Source: an uncultured Mailhella sp. (GTDB lineage Bacteria; Desulfobacterota; Desulfovibrionia; Desulfovibrionales; Desulfovibrionaceae). From it: a stretch of 32,000 bases of DNA. The notes beneath the pieces were generated by a model. That model searched no databases and was not told the origin of the DNA. It saw only the letters and a program-made list of their open reading frames with translations. Shown piece by piece: positions 1 to 7,738 of the stretch (position 1 is the first letter of the stretch; each line of letters opens with the position of its first letter). The DNA lies in contig NZ_CAJJIC010000015.1 in NCBI RefSeq assembly GCF_905187505.1, positions 1 through 32,000 of the forward strand, read 5' to 3'. Position numbers and translations under genes: made by a program.

Positions 1-129
1 CCGGCGCTCCTGGGGCGGGTGGGTGTCTCCTCTTTCGCGCGCTTGCTGCCGGTAGCCGCAGCATCTCCTTTCTCTGTCCCCCTTCCTCCCGCGTTCCGTC
101 ATGTTCGCGTAGTTTTTCTTCACGAAGAA

Positions 130-172
130 TTTATAAGCGCTTCACAGGCAGGTCACAGGCATTGTCCATAGT
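130..172 (+). promoter_or_regulatory. Candidate PhoB (Pho box) promoter of the alkaline phosphatase
   Basis: Read on the minus strand, two 7-bp direct repeats CTGTGAC (152-158) and CTGTGAA (141-147) are separated by 4 bp, an 11-bp period. This is the geometry of the E. coli Pho box (CTGTCAT, 4 bp, CTGTCAT), and each repeat matches 5 of 7 bases. A possible -10, CATAGT (167-172), starts 9 bp after the repeats, close to the usual Pho-promoter spacing. An alternative -10-like TATAAG lies at 132-137. The repeat geometry is seen; PhoB control is inferred from it and from the phosphatase downstream. I see no gene in bases 1-129. Confidence 0.45.
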
Positions 173-204
173 GGCGGCAGCTGAAAACAAACCTGGAGGA
201 TAGT

Positions 205-1941
205 ATGAAAGCTACCGTGATGATGCCGCTGTGTCTCGGCATGGCGCTTCTGACCGCCACGGCGCAGGCTGCCCCTGCCATTTACCCTGTGGATACCGCG
301 CGATTCCTGGGGACCTCGAAGTTTGACTTCAAGGTGGAGTTCGACCGCGAGATCAGTCAGTCCGACGTCGACGTGCGCATCAACGGCAGGAGCGTGGCCG
401 ACGTGTTCGGCGCAAAGCCGGAATTCATCAGGAACGAGGAAGGAAAGGGCTCGGCCATCATTCTGCGCAACGTGTCGCTCGCCCCGGGCAAGTATGCGGT
501 AACGGCGAAGGACGGCAAGGAAGAAGCCTCCGCAAAGTGGGACGTGTACGGCACGCCGGACAAGGCCAAGGCCAAGAACGTCATTCTGCTCATTGCCGAC
601 GGTCTCAGCATGGGTCACCGCACGGGCGCGCGTCTGCTTTCCAAGGGCGTGACCAACGGCATGTACAACGGCTGTCTTTCCATGGACACGCTGCCCTACA
701 CCGGCATGCTCGGCACCTGCAGCGTGGATTCCATTGCCGCCGACTCCGCCAACACCGCTTCCGCCTACATGACCGGTCACAAGTCCAGCGTGAACGCCAT
801 CGGCGTGTATGCCGACCGCACCAAGGATCCCTTTGACGATCCGCGTCAGGAGAACATAGCCGAGCTTCTGCGCCGCAAGACGAACAAGTCCATAGGCATC
901 GTGTCCGACGCGGAAATCGAGGACGCCACGCCCGCCTCGGTGGTGTCCCACACCCGCAAGCGTTCGGAAAAGGCGGCCATTGTCGGAATGTTCGCCGACA
1001 TCCGTCCCGAAGTGCTCATCGGCGGCGGCTCCGCGTATTTTCTGCCCCGCACGGTTCCGGGCTCCAAGCGCAAGGACGAGAAGGACTATGTGGAAGACTT
1101 CCGCAAGGCGGGCTACACGCTTGCCACCACGCGCACCGAGCTTGTGAACGTCATGGAAAAGACGCCTGATCGTCTGCTCGGCCTGTTCCACACCGGCAAC
1201 CTCGACGGTGCGCTCGACCGCAAGCAGCTCAAGAAGGGCACGGTGTCCAAGTTCCCGGATCAGCCCGACCTCACCGATTCCATGAACGCCGCGCTCAAGG
1301 TGCTTTCCAAGAATCCCAACGGCTTCTTCCTCATGCTGGAAGCCGGTCTGGTGGACAAGTACACGCATCCTCTGGACTGGGAGCGCGCCATTTACGACAC
1401 CATCATGTTCGACAAGGTGGTGGCTCAGGCGCAGGCCTTCTGCGACGCCAACCCCGACACGCTGCTCATCGTCACCGGCGACCACACCCATGCCCTCAGC
1501 ATCATAGGCACCGTGGACGACAACCTGCCCGGCGAGCTCATGCGCGACAAGGTGGGCATCTACGCGGCCGCGGGGTACCCCAACTACAAGGACGAGAACG
1601 GCGACGGCTATCCCGACGACGTGAACGTGTCCAAGCGTCTCGCGGCCTTCATCGGCAACTATCCCGACCACTACGAGACCTTCCGTCCCAAGCTCGACGG
1701 CCCCTTCGTGCCTGCCGTGCAGGATGAGAACGGTCACTACATCGCCAACGCGGCCTACAAGGACGTTCCCGGCGCTCAGTTCGTGCCCGGCAACCTGCCC
1801 CGCACCGAATCCACCGGCGTGCACGCCATCGACGACCTCGTGGTGGGCGCGAGAGGCCCGAACGCCGATCAGATTCACGGCTTCATGAACAGCACGGAAA
1901 TCTTCCGCATCATGGCCGAGGCCCTGGCTCTCGGCAAGTGA
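205..1941 (+). CDS. Secreted alkaline phosphatase (PhoA superfamily)
   Basis: 578 aa. It should hydrolyse phosphomonoesters in the periplasm and release phosphate. Residues 1-22 form a Sec signal peptide ending ATAQA-A. Residues 23-120 are a small N-terminal beta-type domain, and the AlkP domain follows. Likely first metal ligand is D132 (IADG) and likely nucleophile Ser181 in a DSANTAS motif. Likely metal ligands are E379, D384, H388, D426-H427 (TGDHTH) and H540. Residues 463-472 read DENGDGYPDD, an EF-hand/dockerin-like calcium loop inserted in the domain. It is longer than E. coli PhoA (about 470 aa), as expected with the extra domain. The ATG has an SD, GGAGGA at 195-200. A Pho-box-like repeat lies just upstream and a terminator just downstream, so it is probably monocistronic and phosphate-regulated. 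Family is certain; preferred substrate is not. Confidence 0.93.
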   Translation: MKATVMMPLCLGMALLTATAQAAPAIYPVDTARFLGTSKFDFKVEFDREISQSDVDVRINGRSVADVFGAKPEFIRNEEGKGSAIILRNVSLAPGKYAVTAKDGKEEASAKWDVYGTPDKAKAKNVILLIADGLSMGHRTGARLLSKGVTNGMYNGCLSMDTLPYTGMLGTCSVDSIAADSANTASAYMTGHKSSVNAIGVYADRTKDPFDDPRQENIAELLRRKTNKSIGIVSDAEIEDATPASVVSHTRKRSEKAAIVGMFADIRPEVLIGGGSAYFLPRTVPGSKRKDEKDYVEDFRKAGYTLATTRTELVNVMEKTPDRLLGLFHTGNLDGALDRKQLKKGTVSKFPDQPDLTDSMNAALKVLSKNPNGFFLMLEAGLVDKYTHPLDWERAIYDTIMFDKVVAQAQAFCDANPDTLLIVTGDHTHALSIIGTVDDNLPGELMRDKVGIYAAAGYPNYKDENGDGYPDDVNVSKRLAAFIGNYPDHYETFRPKLDGPFVPAVQDENGHYIANAAYKDVPGAQFVPGNLPRTESTGVHAIDDLVVGARGPNADQIHGFMNSTEIFRIMAEALALGK

Positions 1942-1986
1942 TGACGGATGCGGAAAGGGGGCGTGGGCTTCCTTTCCATGCTCACC

Positions 1987-2015
1987 AGGCGCCCTGAATG
2001 TTCGGGGCGCCTTTT
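1987..2015 (+). terminator. Rho-independent terminator after the alkaline phosphatase
   Basis: A perfect 8-bp stem AGGCGCCC (1987-1994) / GGGCGCCT (2005-2012) with a 10-nt loop runs into TTTT. It lies 46 bp after the phosphatase stop codon and separates it from the ABC-type genes. Confidence 0.8.
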
Positions 2016-2065
2016 GCAGGAGCTGCGGGCGCTTTGCGCAGGCTGGGACCGGAAGTCCGGCCTTG

Positions 2066-2096
2066 CGGGACGTCCCGGAGGTTCCCGAACCTTTTT
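2066..2096 (+). promoter_or_regulatory. Palindrome and small terminator-like hairpin upstream of the CxxC protein
   Basis: CGGGACGTCCCG at 2066-2077 is a perfect 12-bp palindrome and could be an operator. It is followed at once by AGGTT (2079-2083) / AACCT (2088-2092), a 5-bp stem running into a T tract (2092-2096). Both lie within 50 bp of the next start codon, so they could be an operator plus attenuator. I recognise no known regulator consensus, including Zur. Confidence 0.3.
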
Positions 2097-2112
2097 CCCG
2101 ACGGAAGCGAAT

Positions 2113-2547
2113 ATGAAAATCTGGCTGGCCGTGCTGCTCTGTCTTTTGTTCGGCGTGCAGGCCGCGCACGCGGAAACGGAAAAACGCCTCAGCTTCGACG
2201 AACTCTACAGCGGGGGAGGCGCGCTCGGGCTGCGCTTTTCCGACAAGGTGCTGTCGTTTGAAGGCGGGCGCATCGTCATACGCGGCTTCATGGCGCCGCC
2301 GCTGAAGGCGGATTCGGACTTCTTCGTGCTCACCCGTGAGCCCGTGGCGCTGTGTCCGTTCTGTCAGTCCGACTCCGACTGGCCGGACAACATTCTGGTG
2401 GTGTACCTCTCGGAGAAGGAGCGCTTCGTGCAGAACAACACCGTCATAGAGGTGGAAGGCGATCTGGAAGTCGGCTCCTGGACGGACGAGAAGACCGGCT
2501 TCGTGAGTCAGCTGCGCCTGCGCAACGCCACCTTCCACACGCTGTGA
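2113..2547 (+). CDS. Small periplasmic CxxC protein of an ABC transporter cluster
   Basis: 144 aa. Residues 1-20 are a Sec signal peptide ending AAHA-E. The mature domain (about 120 aa) is beta-rich and carries a CPFC motif (C81, C84) that could bind metal or act in redox. It resembles the small periplasmic proteins (DUF3299-like, from memory) encoded beside MacB/FtsX-type ABC transporters. The reading frame stays open upstream to 1948, but that part would cross the terminator and lacks a signal sequence. The ATG at 2113 puts the signal peptide at the N-terminus and has a modest GGAAG ahead of it. The stop lies 6 bp before the ABC ATPase start, so the two are co-transcribed. Possible roles are a metal-handling accessory or an adaptor for the permease; function is unproven. 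Confidence 0.75.
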   Translation: MKIWLAVLLCLLFGVQAAHAETEKRLSFDELYSGGGALGLRFSDKVLSFEGGRIVIRGFMAPPLKADSDFFVLTREPVALCPFCQSDSDWPDNILVVYLSEKERFVQNNTVIEVEGDLEVGSWTDEKTGFVSQLRLRNATFHTL

Positions 2548-2553
2548 GGAACC

Positions 2554-3264
2554 ATGGAAAACGACCTTCATCTGCGCAACATACGCTACAGCGTTCAGGA
2601 CGGCGGGGGGATGCGCCGCGTGCTGGACATTCCCGAGCTGTTTCTTCCCGGCGGCACGCTGGCGGGCATTTACGGCGATTCCGGCTCAGGCAAGACCTCG
2701 CTGCTCAATCTTCTTTGCGGCCTCATGCTGCCCGACGCGTGTCAGGGAAGCGAGCTGCGCTGGGGCGATGACGACCTTCTCGCCATGCCGGAAGGGGCGA
2801 GGGATGCCTGGCGTGGACGCCATGTCGGCATGATATTTCAGGACTTTCAGCTTTTTCCTCAGCTTACCGCCATGGAAAACGTGCTTTTGCCCGCCACGTT
2901 CCGGCATTTTTCCATTCCCGAGGATCTGAAGGACAGGGCGCGCGATCTACTCAGAAGGCTCGGCATACGCCGGACAAGCGCGCCTGCGGGCGTGTTTTCC
3001 CGGGGCGAGCAGCAGCGCGTGGCCATGGCCCGCGCCGTGCTGTTCAGGCCCTCCGTGCTGCTTGCCGACGAACCCACGGCCAGCCTCGACCGAAGCAACG
3101 CCCAGCTCGTCACCGACGAGCTGGTGGATCTTGTCCGTTCCGAAGGCTGCACGCTCATCGTGGTCACCCATGAGCAGGTGCTGCACGGCAGGATGGACCG
3201 GCGCTACCGTCTGGAGCGCGGCCGTCTGCTCGCCGGTCTGGAGGACGATCTCAAGAGAAAGTAG
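2554..3264 (+). CDS. ABC transporter ATPase, LolD/MacB-type
   Basis: 236 aa. This is the cytoplasmic ATPase of an ABC system with an FtsX-type permease. Visible motifs are Walker A GDSGSGKTS (41-49), Q-loop Q96 in IFQDFQLFPQ, signature FSRGEQQ (148-154, a departure from LSGGQ), Walker B VLLADEP (168-174) and switch histidine H206. The length is standard for LolD/MacB-type subunits. SD GAGGA at 2546-2550 overlaps the stop of the upstream CxxC gene. The cognate permease is very probably the one starting at 3525, but a 260-bp gap with a terminator-like hairpin separates them. The family assignment is firm. The transported or remodelled substrate is inferred only from context (metal-related or envelope). 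Confidence 0.93.
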   Translation: MENDLHLRNIRYSVQDGGGMRRVLDIPELFLPGGTLAGIYGDSGSGKTSLLNLLCGLMLPDACQGSELRWGDDDLLAMPEGARDAWRGRHVGMIFQDFQLFPQLTAMENVLLPATFRHFSIPEDLKDRARDLLRRLGIRRTSAPAGVFSRGEQQRVAMARAVLFRPSVLLADEPTASLDRSNAQLVTDELVDLVRSEGCTLIVVTHEQVLHGRMDRRYRLERGRLLAGLEDDLKRK

Positions 3265-3275
3265 GGAAATGGCGG

Positions 3276-3300
3276 AGCGCCTCCGCAAAAGGGCGCTTTT
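3276..3300 (+). terminator. Terminator-like hairpin between ABC ATPase and permease
   Basis: AGCGCC (3276-3281) pairs with GGCGCT (3292-3297), followed by TTTT. An alternative stem, GCGGAG/CTCCGC (3272-3277/3281-3286), overlaps it. The stem is short and may only attenuate. The rest of 3265-3524 shows no convincing gene. The permease would then rely on read-through or its own promoter. Confidence 0.45.
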
Positions 3301-3524
3301 CCGTTTTCCGCGTTTTTCATCCGAACGTCTCCGCGTCTCCCCGCTTCGCACGTTTCCGGGGAAGAGGCGGAACGCAAGGGCCACGGCGTGCGGCCTTTCT
3401 GCGTCGTACGCGGCAGGGCCCCGATCGGCTCGCCGGACAAAAAAGCGATGTTCCCGGCCTCGGCGGGAAGCGCGCCGGGCGCGCCGAAGGCCGTATCAAC
3501 GAATCATGCTCGAGAGGATGTCGA

Positions 3525-4703
3525 ATGAATCCTTTTCTTTTTCTGCGCGGCGAACTTCGCCGTTCCCTGGGCGGGGCGCTGGCGCTCGCGCTGGTGCTGG
3601 CCTTTGCCGGAAGCCTGAGTCCGGCCGTTTCCATGCTGGAGCGCTCCATCCGTTCCGGCATGGCGCAGTCGGCCGATGCCTTTGATCTGCTCGTGGGCGC
3701 GAAGGGCAGCGCCGTGGATCTCGTGCTCGGCGCGGTGTACCTCCGGCCCGAGCCGCTTTCCCTTCTGCCGTACGGCACGCTGGAAGAGGTGAAGGCGCAC
3801 GGCGGCATGCGCTGGGCCGCGCCGCTCGCCTTCGGCGACCGCTGGAAGCATTATCCCATGGCGGGCACGACGTCGGAGCTCGTGACGCTCGGCGGAAAGC
3901 GTCCGCTTGCCTCGGGCAGGATGTTCATGAACGCGGGCGAGGCCGTCGTCGGCGCGGGCGTGCCCTTGAAGGAGGGCGACACCTTTTCCCCGAGCCACGG
4001 CAGCGTGGCCGAGGCCGCGCTCGATGACGGGGGCGGGGCCGTTCACGCCCACGACCACAGCTTCCGCGTGGTGGGAAAAATGCCCGCCACGGGCACGCCC
4101 TGGGACAGGGCCGTGGTGGTTCCCATTGAGGCGCTCTGGAAGATGCACGATTCCGGCGCCGGAGAGGGACGCTGCTCCGTGGTGGTGGTGAAGCCCGTGA
4201 CCGTGGCCGACGCCTACCGGCTGCGCGGCGCGCTGAACGCGGGAGACTCGCAGGCCGTGTTTTCCGGCGAGGTGCTCACGCGGCTTTTCGGCACGCTTGA
4301 GCAGATGCACGACGTCATGCTGCTGCTCGCCTCGGGCGCTCAGGCGGCGGCGATTGCCGCGGCCCTCGTTTCCGGCTTCTTTGCCGTGGCCATGCGGGTG
4401 AAGGCCATGGCGCTTCTGCGGGCGCTCGGCGCCTCGCACGGCTTCATTGCCGTGAGCGTGTGGCTCATGGTGTCGGGCGTGCTTCTTGCCGGCTGCGCGC
4501 TCGGCCTGGCGCTCGGCACGCTGATGGCCACGGCGGTCAGCGCATGGATTCAGGCGGAAACGGGCGTGGCGCTTTCGGTGAGCCTGTCGTCCCGTGAGTG
4601 TCTGGCGGCGCTTGCCACCGCCTGCTGCGGCTGTCTTGCCGCGTTTCTGCCCGCATGGTTCGCCTGCCGGAAAACGGCCGGGGAAATCCTGCGTTCGGCG
4701 TAG
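3525..4703 (+). CDS. FtsX/MacB-type ABC permease with His cluster
   Basis: 392 aa. This is an inner-membrane permease of the MacB/FtsX fold: one N-terminal TM segment (about 16-37), a periplasmic domain (about 40-260), then TM segments at about 265-290, 307-340 and 360-382. After the second TM comes the family-typical cytoplasmic sequence MALLRALGAS (295-304). In the periplasmic domain, a GG-rich stretch holds H174-A-H176-D-H178, a plausible metal-binding loop. With the CxxC protein at 2113 this recalls zinc-linked FtsX-type systems such as ZrgABCDE of Vibrio cholerae (from memory). The start follows SD AGAGGA at 3513-3518. It faces a bidirectional terminator downstream. Permease identity is firm; zinc handling is inference. 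Confidence 0.87.
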   Translation: MNPFLFLRGELRRSLGGALALALVLAFAGSLSPAVSMLERSIRSGMAQSADAFDLLVGAKGSAVDLVLGAVYLRPEPLSLLPYGTLEEVKAHGGMRWAAPLAFGDRWKHYPMAGTTSELVTLGGKRPLASGRMFMNAGEAVVGAGVPLKEGDTFSPSHGSVAEAALDDGGGAVHAHDHSFRVVGKMPATGTPWDRAVVVPIEALWKMHDSGAGEGRCSVVVVKPVTVADAYRLRGALNAGDSQAVFSGEVLTRLFGTLEQMHDVMLLLASGAQAAAIAAALVSGFFAVAMRVKAMALLRALGASHGFIAVSVWLMVSGVLLAGCALGLALGTLMATAVSAWIQAETGVALSVSLSSRECLAALATACCGCLAAFLPAWFACRKTAGEILRSA

Positions 4704-4858
4704 GAAGGAAACCGGAAGAGAACGAATGCTTGCGTGAAGGCGGCGCGAGGGATGCCTGCGCAGAAAGCGCGGGCGCGCCGCGTTTGCGACGCGGCCGCAA
4801 CCATGAGGGATGGGGCGGAAGGGCGCTGTCCGAAGAGGGGCAGACCCTGTGCGGCCGC

Positions 4859-4888
4859 AAAAAAAGGGGGGGCTTCGGCCCCCCTTTT
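4859..4888. terminator. Bidirectional rho-independent terminator
   Basis: GGGGGGC (4867-4873) pairs with GCCCCCC (4878-4884) around a TTCG tetraloop. An A-run (4859-4865) precedes it and TTTT follows, so it can stop transcription from both sides. It lies between the plus-strand permease and the convergent minus-strand hydrolase. The rest of 4704-4972 shows nothing recognisable. Confidence 0.9.
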
Positions 4889-4972
4889 CCGCAGAATTTC
4901 GGAACCTCGCGGCTCCGGGCTCGCGGGTTTCCCTCCCGCACGTTTTCTGCGCAGGGCGGAAAGAGACCGGAT

Positions 4973-5791
4973 TCAGCGCCTTGCGGCAAGGTCTATGACT
5001 TCGAGGTCGTCGGGCACGTACACGCCGCCCCGGTAGGCCTGCTTCGCCTCCTCGGTGTAGCGTTCCTTGCGCAGAGAAGGCGGCGTGCGGTCTTCGGTAT
5101 GCCAGAGCACGAGATTGCGCACGCGGTGCCTGCCGGCAAGAAGGGCGGCTTCGCGCACGGTGCCGTGCCCGATGAGGCGCGGCCGGAACACGTTCGCCTC
5201 GGCTTCCAGACAGAAGGCCTCATGCAGCAGCCAGTCCGCGCCTTCCAGATAGTGGCCGCAGGCGGGCTGACAGGGTTCGTCGCCTGTGCACACGATGCGC
5301 TGCCCCTCCGGGCTTTCCATGTGGAAGCCGAACTGTTCGGCCTTGCGCGAGTGCGTGTTGAAGAAGGTGACGGTGTGCCCGGCTATGCTGCGCTGCTCCC
5401 CGTCCCCGACGGGCATGAAGCGTATGCTGCCGCCCACGGTGGAAAACTGCTTTTCGCTCAGGGTGAACTGGCAGATGGCGCGCAGCTTTTCCGAAAGACG
5501 CGTGTGGCAGTGAATGCGCAGAAGGTCGCTGCGCTTTTCGCGGAGAAAGAGCGAGGATATCATGCGCACGAGCCAGATGACGCCGAGGGAATGATCGATG
5601 TGCTGATGCGTGACGAAGATGTCCGTGAGATCGAGGAGGGATATGCCGGCCTTCTCAAGCTGAACGAGAATGCCGTTGCCGCCTCCGCCGTCCACCAGCA
5701 GGCCGCCCTGCGGCCCCTGAAGCATGAAACAGGTATTGTAGTAGCGCAGCGCGTTGGCCGCTCCCGTGCCGAGAACTGTGAGCCTCTCCAT
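4973..5791 (-). CDS. Metallo-beta-lactamase-fold hydrolase, RNase Z-like
   Basis: 272 aa, no signal peptide, so cytoplasmic. The metallo-beta-lactamase fold is shown by VDGGGGN (33-39) and the metal motif H62-Q-H64-I-D66-H67. Further likely ligands are H147 (FNTHS), D171 (CTGDEP), H190 (LLHEAF) and H231 (LWHTED). H190-E-A-F and the closing LWH resemble the RNase Z / ElaC and phosphodiesterase branch. I cannot see the long exosite arm expected of a true tRNA 3'-processing RNase Z, so a general phosphodiesterase or small-molecule hydrolase is equally possible. On the minus strand, AAGGAGGT (5797-5804) precedes the start and a sigma-70-like promoter lies further up. It is monocistronic, between a terminator and a divergent gene. 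Confidence 0.87.
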   Translation of the reverse strand: MERLTVLGTGAANALRYYNTCFMLQGPQGGLLVDGGGGNGILVQLEKAGISLLDLTDIFVTHQHIDHSLGVIWLVRMISSLFLREKRSDLLRIHCHTRLSEKLRAICQFTLSEKQFSTVGGSIRFMPVGDGEQRSIAGHTVTFFNTHSRKAEQFGFHMESPEGQRIVCTGDEPCQPACGHYLEGADWLLHEAFCLEAEANVFRPRLIGHGTVREAALLAGRHRVRNLVLWHTEDRTPPSLRKERYTEEAKQAYRGGVYVPDDLEVIDLAARR

Positions 5792-5817
5792 GGAGAACCT
5801 CCTTGTCTTCTTTTTTC

Positions 5818-5846
5818 ACGATACGGAGCGGAAGAGGCAGCGTCAA
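5818..5846 (-). promoter_or_regulatory. Sigma-70-type promoter for the MBL-fold hydrolase
   Basis: On the minus strand, -35 TTGACG (5841-5846), a 17-bp spacer and -10 TATCGT (5818-5823), which is 5/6 and 4/6 to consensus. The predicted leader is about 20 nt and contains the SD. Confidence 0.55.
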
Positions 5847-6079
5847 GAAGCGGAAGGCGCTTCCGACGCGCCGCTCATGCCGGAACGGTCCTCTTTTCCG
5901 GGCAGGAACCGGGGCTGCGGGCTTGGAGGCCGCTCCGGATTTTTTGCGATGAGCGGCGGGTGCTGCTCCGTGCGGGGCCGAGCCTTCGGGTCGTTTCTTT
6001 CAAGAATGCCGTCGCCGCAAGATGCCAAGGCTGCGCACCTTTTTGTGGAACGGCAGGATTATTCTTTTATTCTCAGTAG

Positions 6080-6108
6080 TTGACGCAAAAATTCTCCGGA
6101 TTGAAGAT
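6080..6108 (+). promoter_or_regulatory. Weak sigma-70-type promoter candidate for the LtaS-like gene
   Basis: TTGACG (6080-6085) with a 17-bp spacer to GAAGAT (6103-6108). The -35 is good and the -10 poor (3/6). It lies about 25 bp before the start codon. Confidence 0.35.
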
Positions 6109-6130
6109 GGAAGGACACGCCGGAGGAGTC

Positions 6131-7738
6131 ATGCGAACGCTCTTGTCTGCCCCGTCCCGGGAAGGGACGGCCCTTGTCTTTCTTCTGCTGTCCGTTGCCG
6201 TGAGCGCGCTGGAATCGTTGCTGGTGCAGACGTTTTCCATCCATCACCTGTTGACGGCGGAACGCATCCTGGACACCGTCACGCCGTCTCTTGTCGCCGT
6301 GGACGTGCTCGTGCCGCTCTGCCTTGCGCTGCTCTCGCGCCGGGCGTACCTCGTCTTTCTGGTGCTTCAGAGCGTGACGGACGCCGTCATTCTGCACTAT
6401 GCCGCCTTCTTCTACAACACGCTCACGCTCTCGGCCATGTATCATTCCATGCAGGGGCTCTCGAGTCTCGGCGGTTCCGTGTTCGTGTTCGTCCGTCCGG
6501 GCATTCTTCTGCTTCTCGCCTTCGTTCTCGGGGTGCAGATTCTTCTTGTACGCCGGTCCGTCTCCGGCCGCGGTCTTTCGCCGCGCCTTCGCGTCGTGAG
6601 GGCCGTGGCCGTTCCGCTCTGTCTCATGCTCGTGGCCGTCACGGTGTTTCAGGAGCACGGACGGTCGGGCATGCTCAGCCTGTGGACGGGCGAGGGGCCG
6701 CACGTCACGACCTTCGACCGCCGCAGTCAGGAAGGCTCGAAGCAGTCCGTGCGGCGTCTCGGCTACCTTGCCACGTGGGCGGGAGAGTGGGCGGGAGGCG
6801 CGTATCGCGACCTGAGCCTCGTATACGCCGAAAAAAGGTGCGAGGATCCCGACGTGCTCTTTCGCGAAACGCATCGGGAGACGGCAGGCGAGTGGTGCGG
6901 CTGTCCGCTGCCTTCCTTCTGGGGGCCCGTGGCCATGATTCAGGTGGAAAGCCTTGACTACGCCGCGCTTTCCATGAGCTTCGGCGGTCATGAGGTCATG
7001 CCCTTCGTGCGCTCGCTTCTGCCTTCGTCGCTGCTTCTGCGGGCCTTCGCCCCGCACAAGGTGGGCTCGGCCAACTCCGACTACGAGCTCTTGAACGGCC
7101 GCGTGGCGGAGGAGAACGTCATGTACTATTCCCACATACGGGACTATCCCGACAGCGTGATACGCGCGCTCGCGTCCCGTCGTCCGGCGGTGTTCCACGG
7201 CCTTGAGGGGGAGCTTTTTCATCTCAGGGAGGCGTATCGTCTCATGGGCTTTGAAGAAACCTTCTTCAAGGAGGAGCTTGTCCGGGCGGGGTATCCGACA
7301 AGCGCGCTGGCACTCGAGCAGGTGACGGACGAGAACGTGCTCGACGCGGCGGCGAAGTATCTGGAGGAGGGCAGGGGAGAGGCGGTGTTTGCGGTGACCA
7401 TGAGCAGTCACATCCCCTTCATGGAGCCCTGGCCGCCCTTCGGACTTGGGCGGGGCACCTTTGCAAGGTACGTCTCCTCGCTGCGCTACGTGGACGGATG
7501 CCTTGCCGACTTTTACGCCCGGCTGCCGGAAGGCACGCTTTTCGTGCTCTGGGGCGACCACGGAAGCGACGTGTCCTATCCTTCCTTTATGAAGGACAAC
7601 GGCAGGCACGTGCCCTTTCTCGTGAACGTGAAGGGGCGCGACGCGTGGCTTGCCGGACGGAAGGCGGACGAGGAGCGTTCGTTCACGCTCTGCTCGCTCT
7701 CCTGGCTTCTGCGCCGGCTGCTTGCTCAGGGAAGCTGA
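6131..7738 (+). CDS. LtaS/OpgB-like membrane phosphotransferase (AlkP superfamily)
   Basis: 535 aa. Five N-terminal TM segments (about 14-35, 50-69, 73-93, 116-140, 157-173) are followed by a periplasmic sulfatase-fold catalytic domain (about 260-520), the layout of LTA-synthase-family phosphoglycerol or phosphoethanolamine transferases. Visible metal-site motifs are E273 (QVESLD), H427 (MSSHIPF) and D476-H477 (WGDHGSD). Where LtaS has its nucleophile (KTSDSE), this protein has GSANSDYE (312-319), so the Thr seems to be Asn315 with Ser313 and Ser316 beside it. In a Gram-negative the likely job is decorating periplasmic glucan, lipid A or another glycolipid. I chose ATG 6131 because SD GGAGGAG (6122-6128) lies ahead of it; the frame extends to a TTG at 6080 without an SD. 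Its 3' end overlaps the convergent gene. Confidence 0.82.
   Translation: MRTLLSAPSREGTALVFLLLSVAVSALESLLVQTFSIHHLLTAERILDTVTPSLVAVDVLVPLCLALLSRRAYLVFLVLQSVTDAVILHYAAFFYNTLTLSAMYHSMQGLSSLGGSVFVFVRPGILLLLAFVLGVQILLVRRSVSGRGLSPRLRVVRAVAVPLCLMLVAVTVFQEHGRSGMLSLWTGEGPHVTTFDRRSQEGSKQSVRRLGYLATWAGEWAGGAYRDLSLVYAEKRCEDPDVLFRETHRETAGEWCGCPLPSFWGPVAMIQVESLDYAALSMSFGGHEVMPFVRSLLPSSLLLRAFAPHKVGSANSDYELLNGRVAEENVMYYSHIRDYPDSVIRALASRRPAVFHGLEGELFHLREAYRLMGFEETFFKEELVRAGYPTSALALEQVTDENVLDAAAKYLEEGRGEAVFAVTMSSHIPFMEPWPPFGLGRGTFARYVSSLRYVDGCLADFYARLPEGTLFVLWGDHGSDVSYPSFMKDNGRHVPFLVNVKGRDAWLAGRKADEERSFTLCSLSWLLRRLLAQGS

Larger units (their letters stand above)
5792..6130. other. Divergent intergenic region, promoters on both strands
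   Basis: 339 bp without a convincing gene. It holds the minus-strand promoter at 5818-5846, a weaker plus-strand promoter candidate at 6080-6108, and an AT-rich stretch around 6050-6075 just upstream of the latter. The remainder (about 5850-6045) is GC-rich and I see no repeat or RNA structure in it. Confidence 0.5.

Noticed and set aside
142..2571. 809-codon minus-strand frame opposite the alkaline phosphatase
   Set aside because: Antisense shadow; the plus-strand frame has signal peptide, SD and all active-site motifs.
4598..6079. 493-codon plus-strand frame across the terminator and the MBL-fold gene
   Set aside because: Runs through a strong terminator and is antisense to a gene with intact metal motifs.
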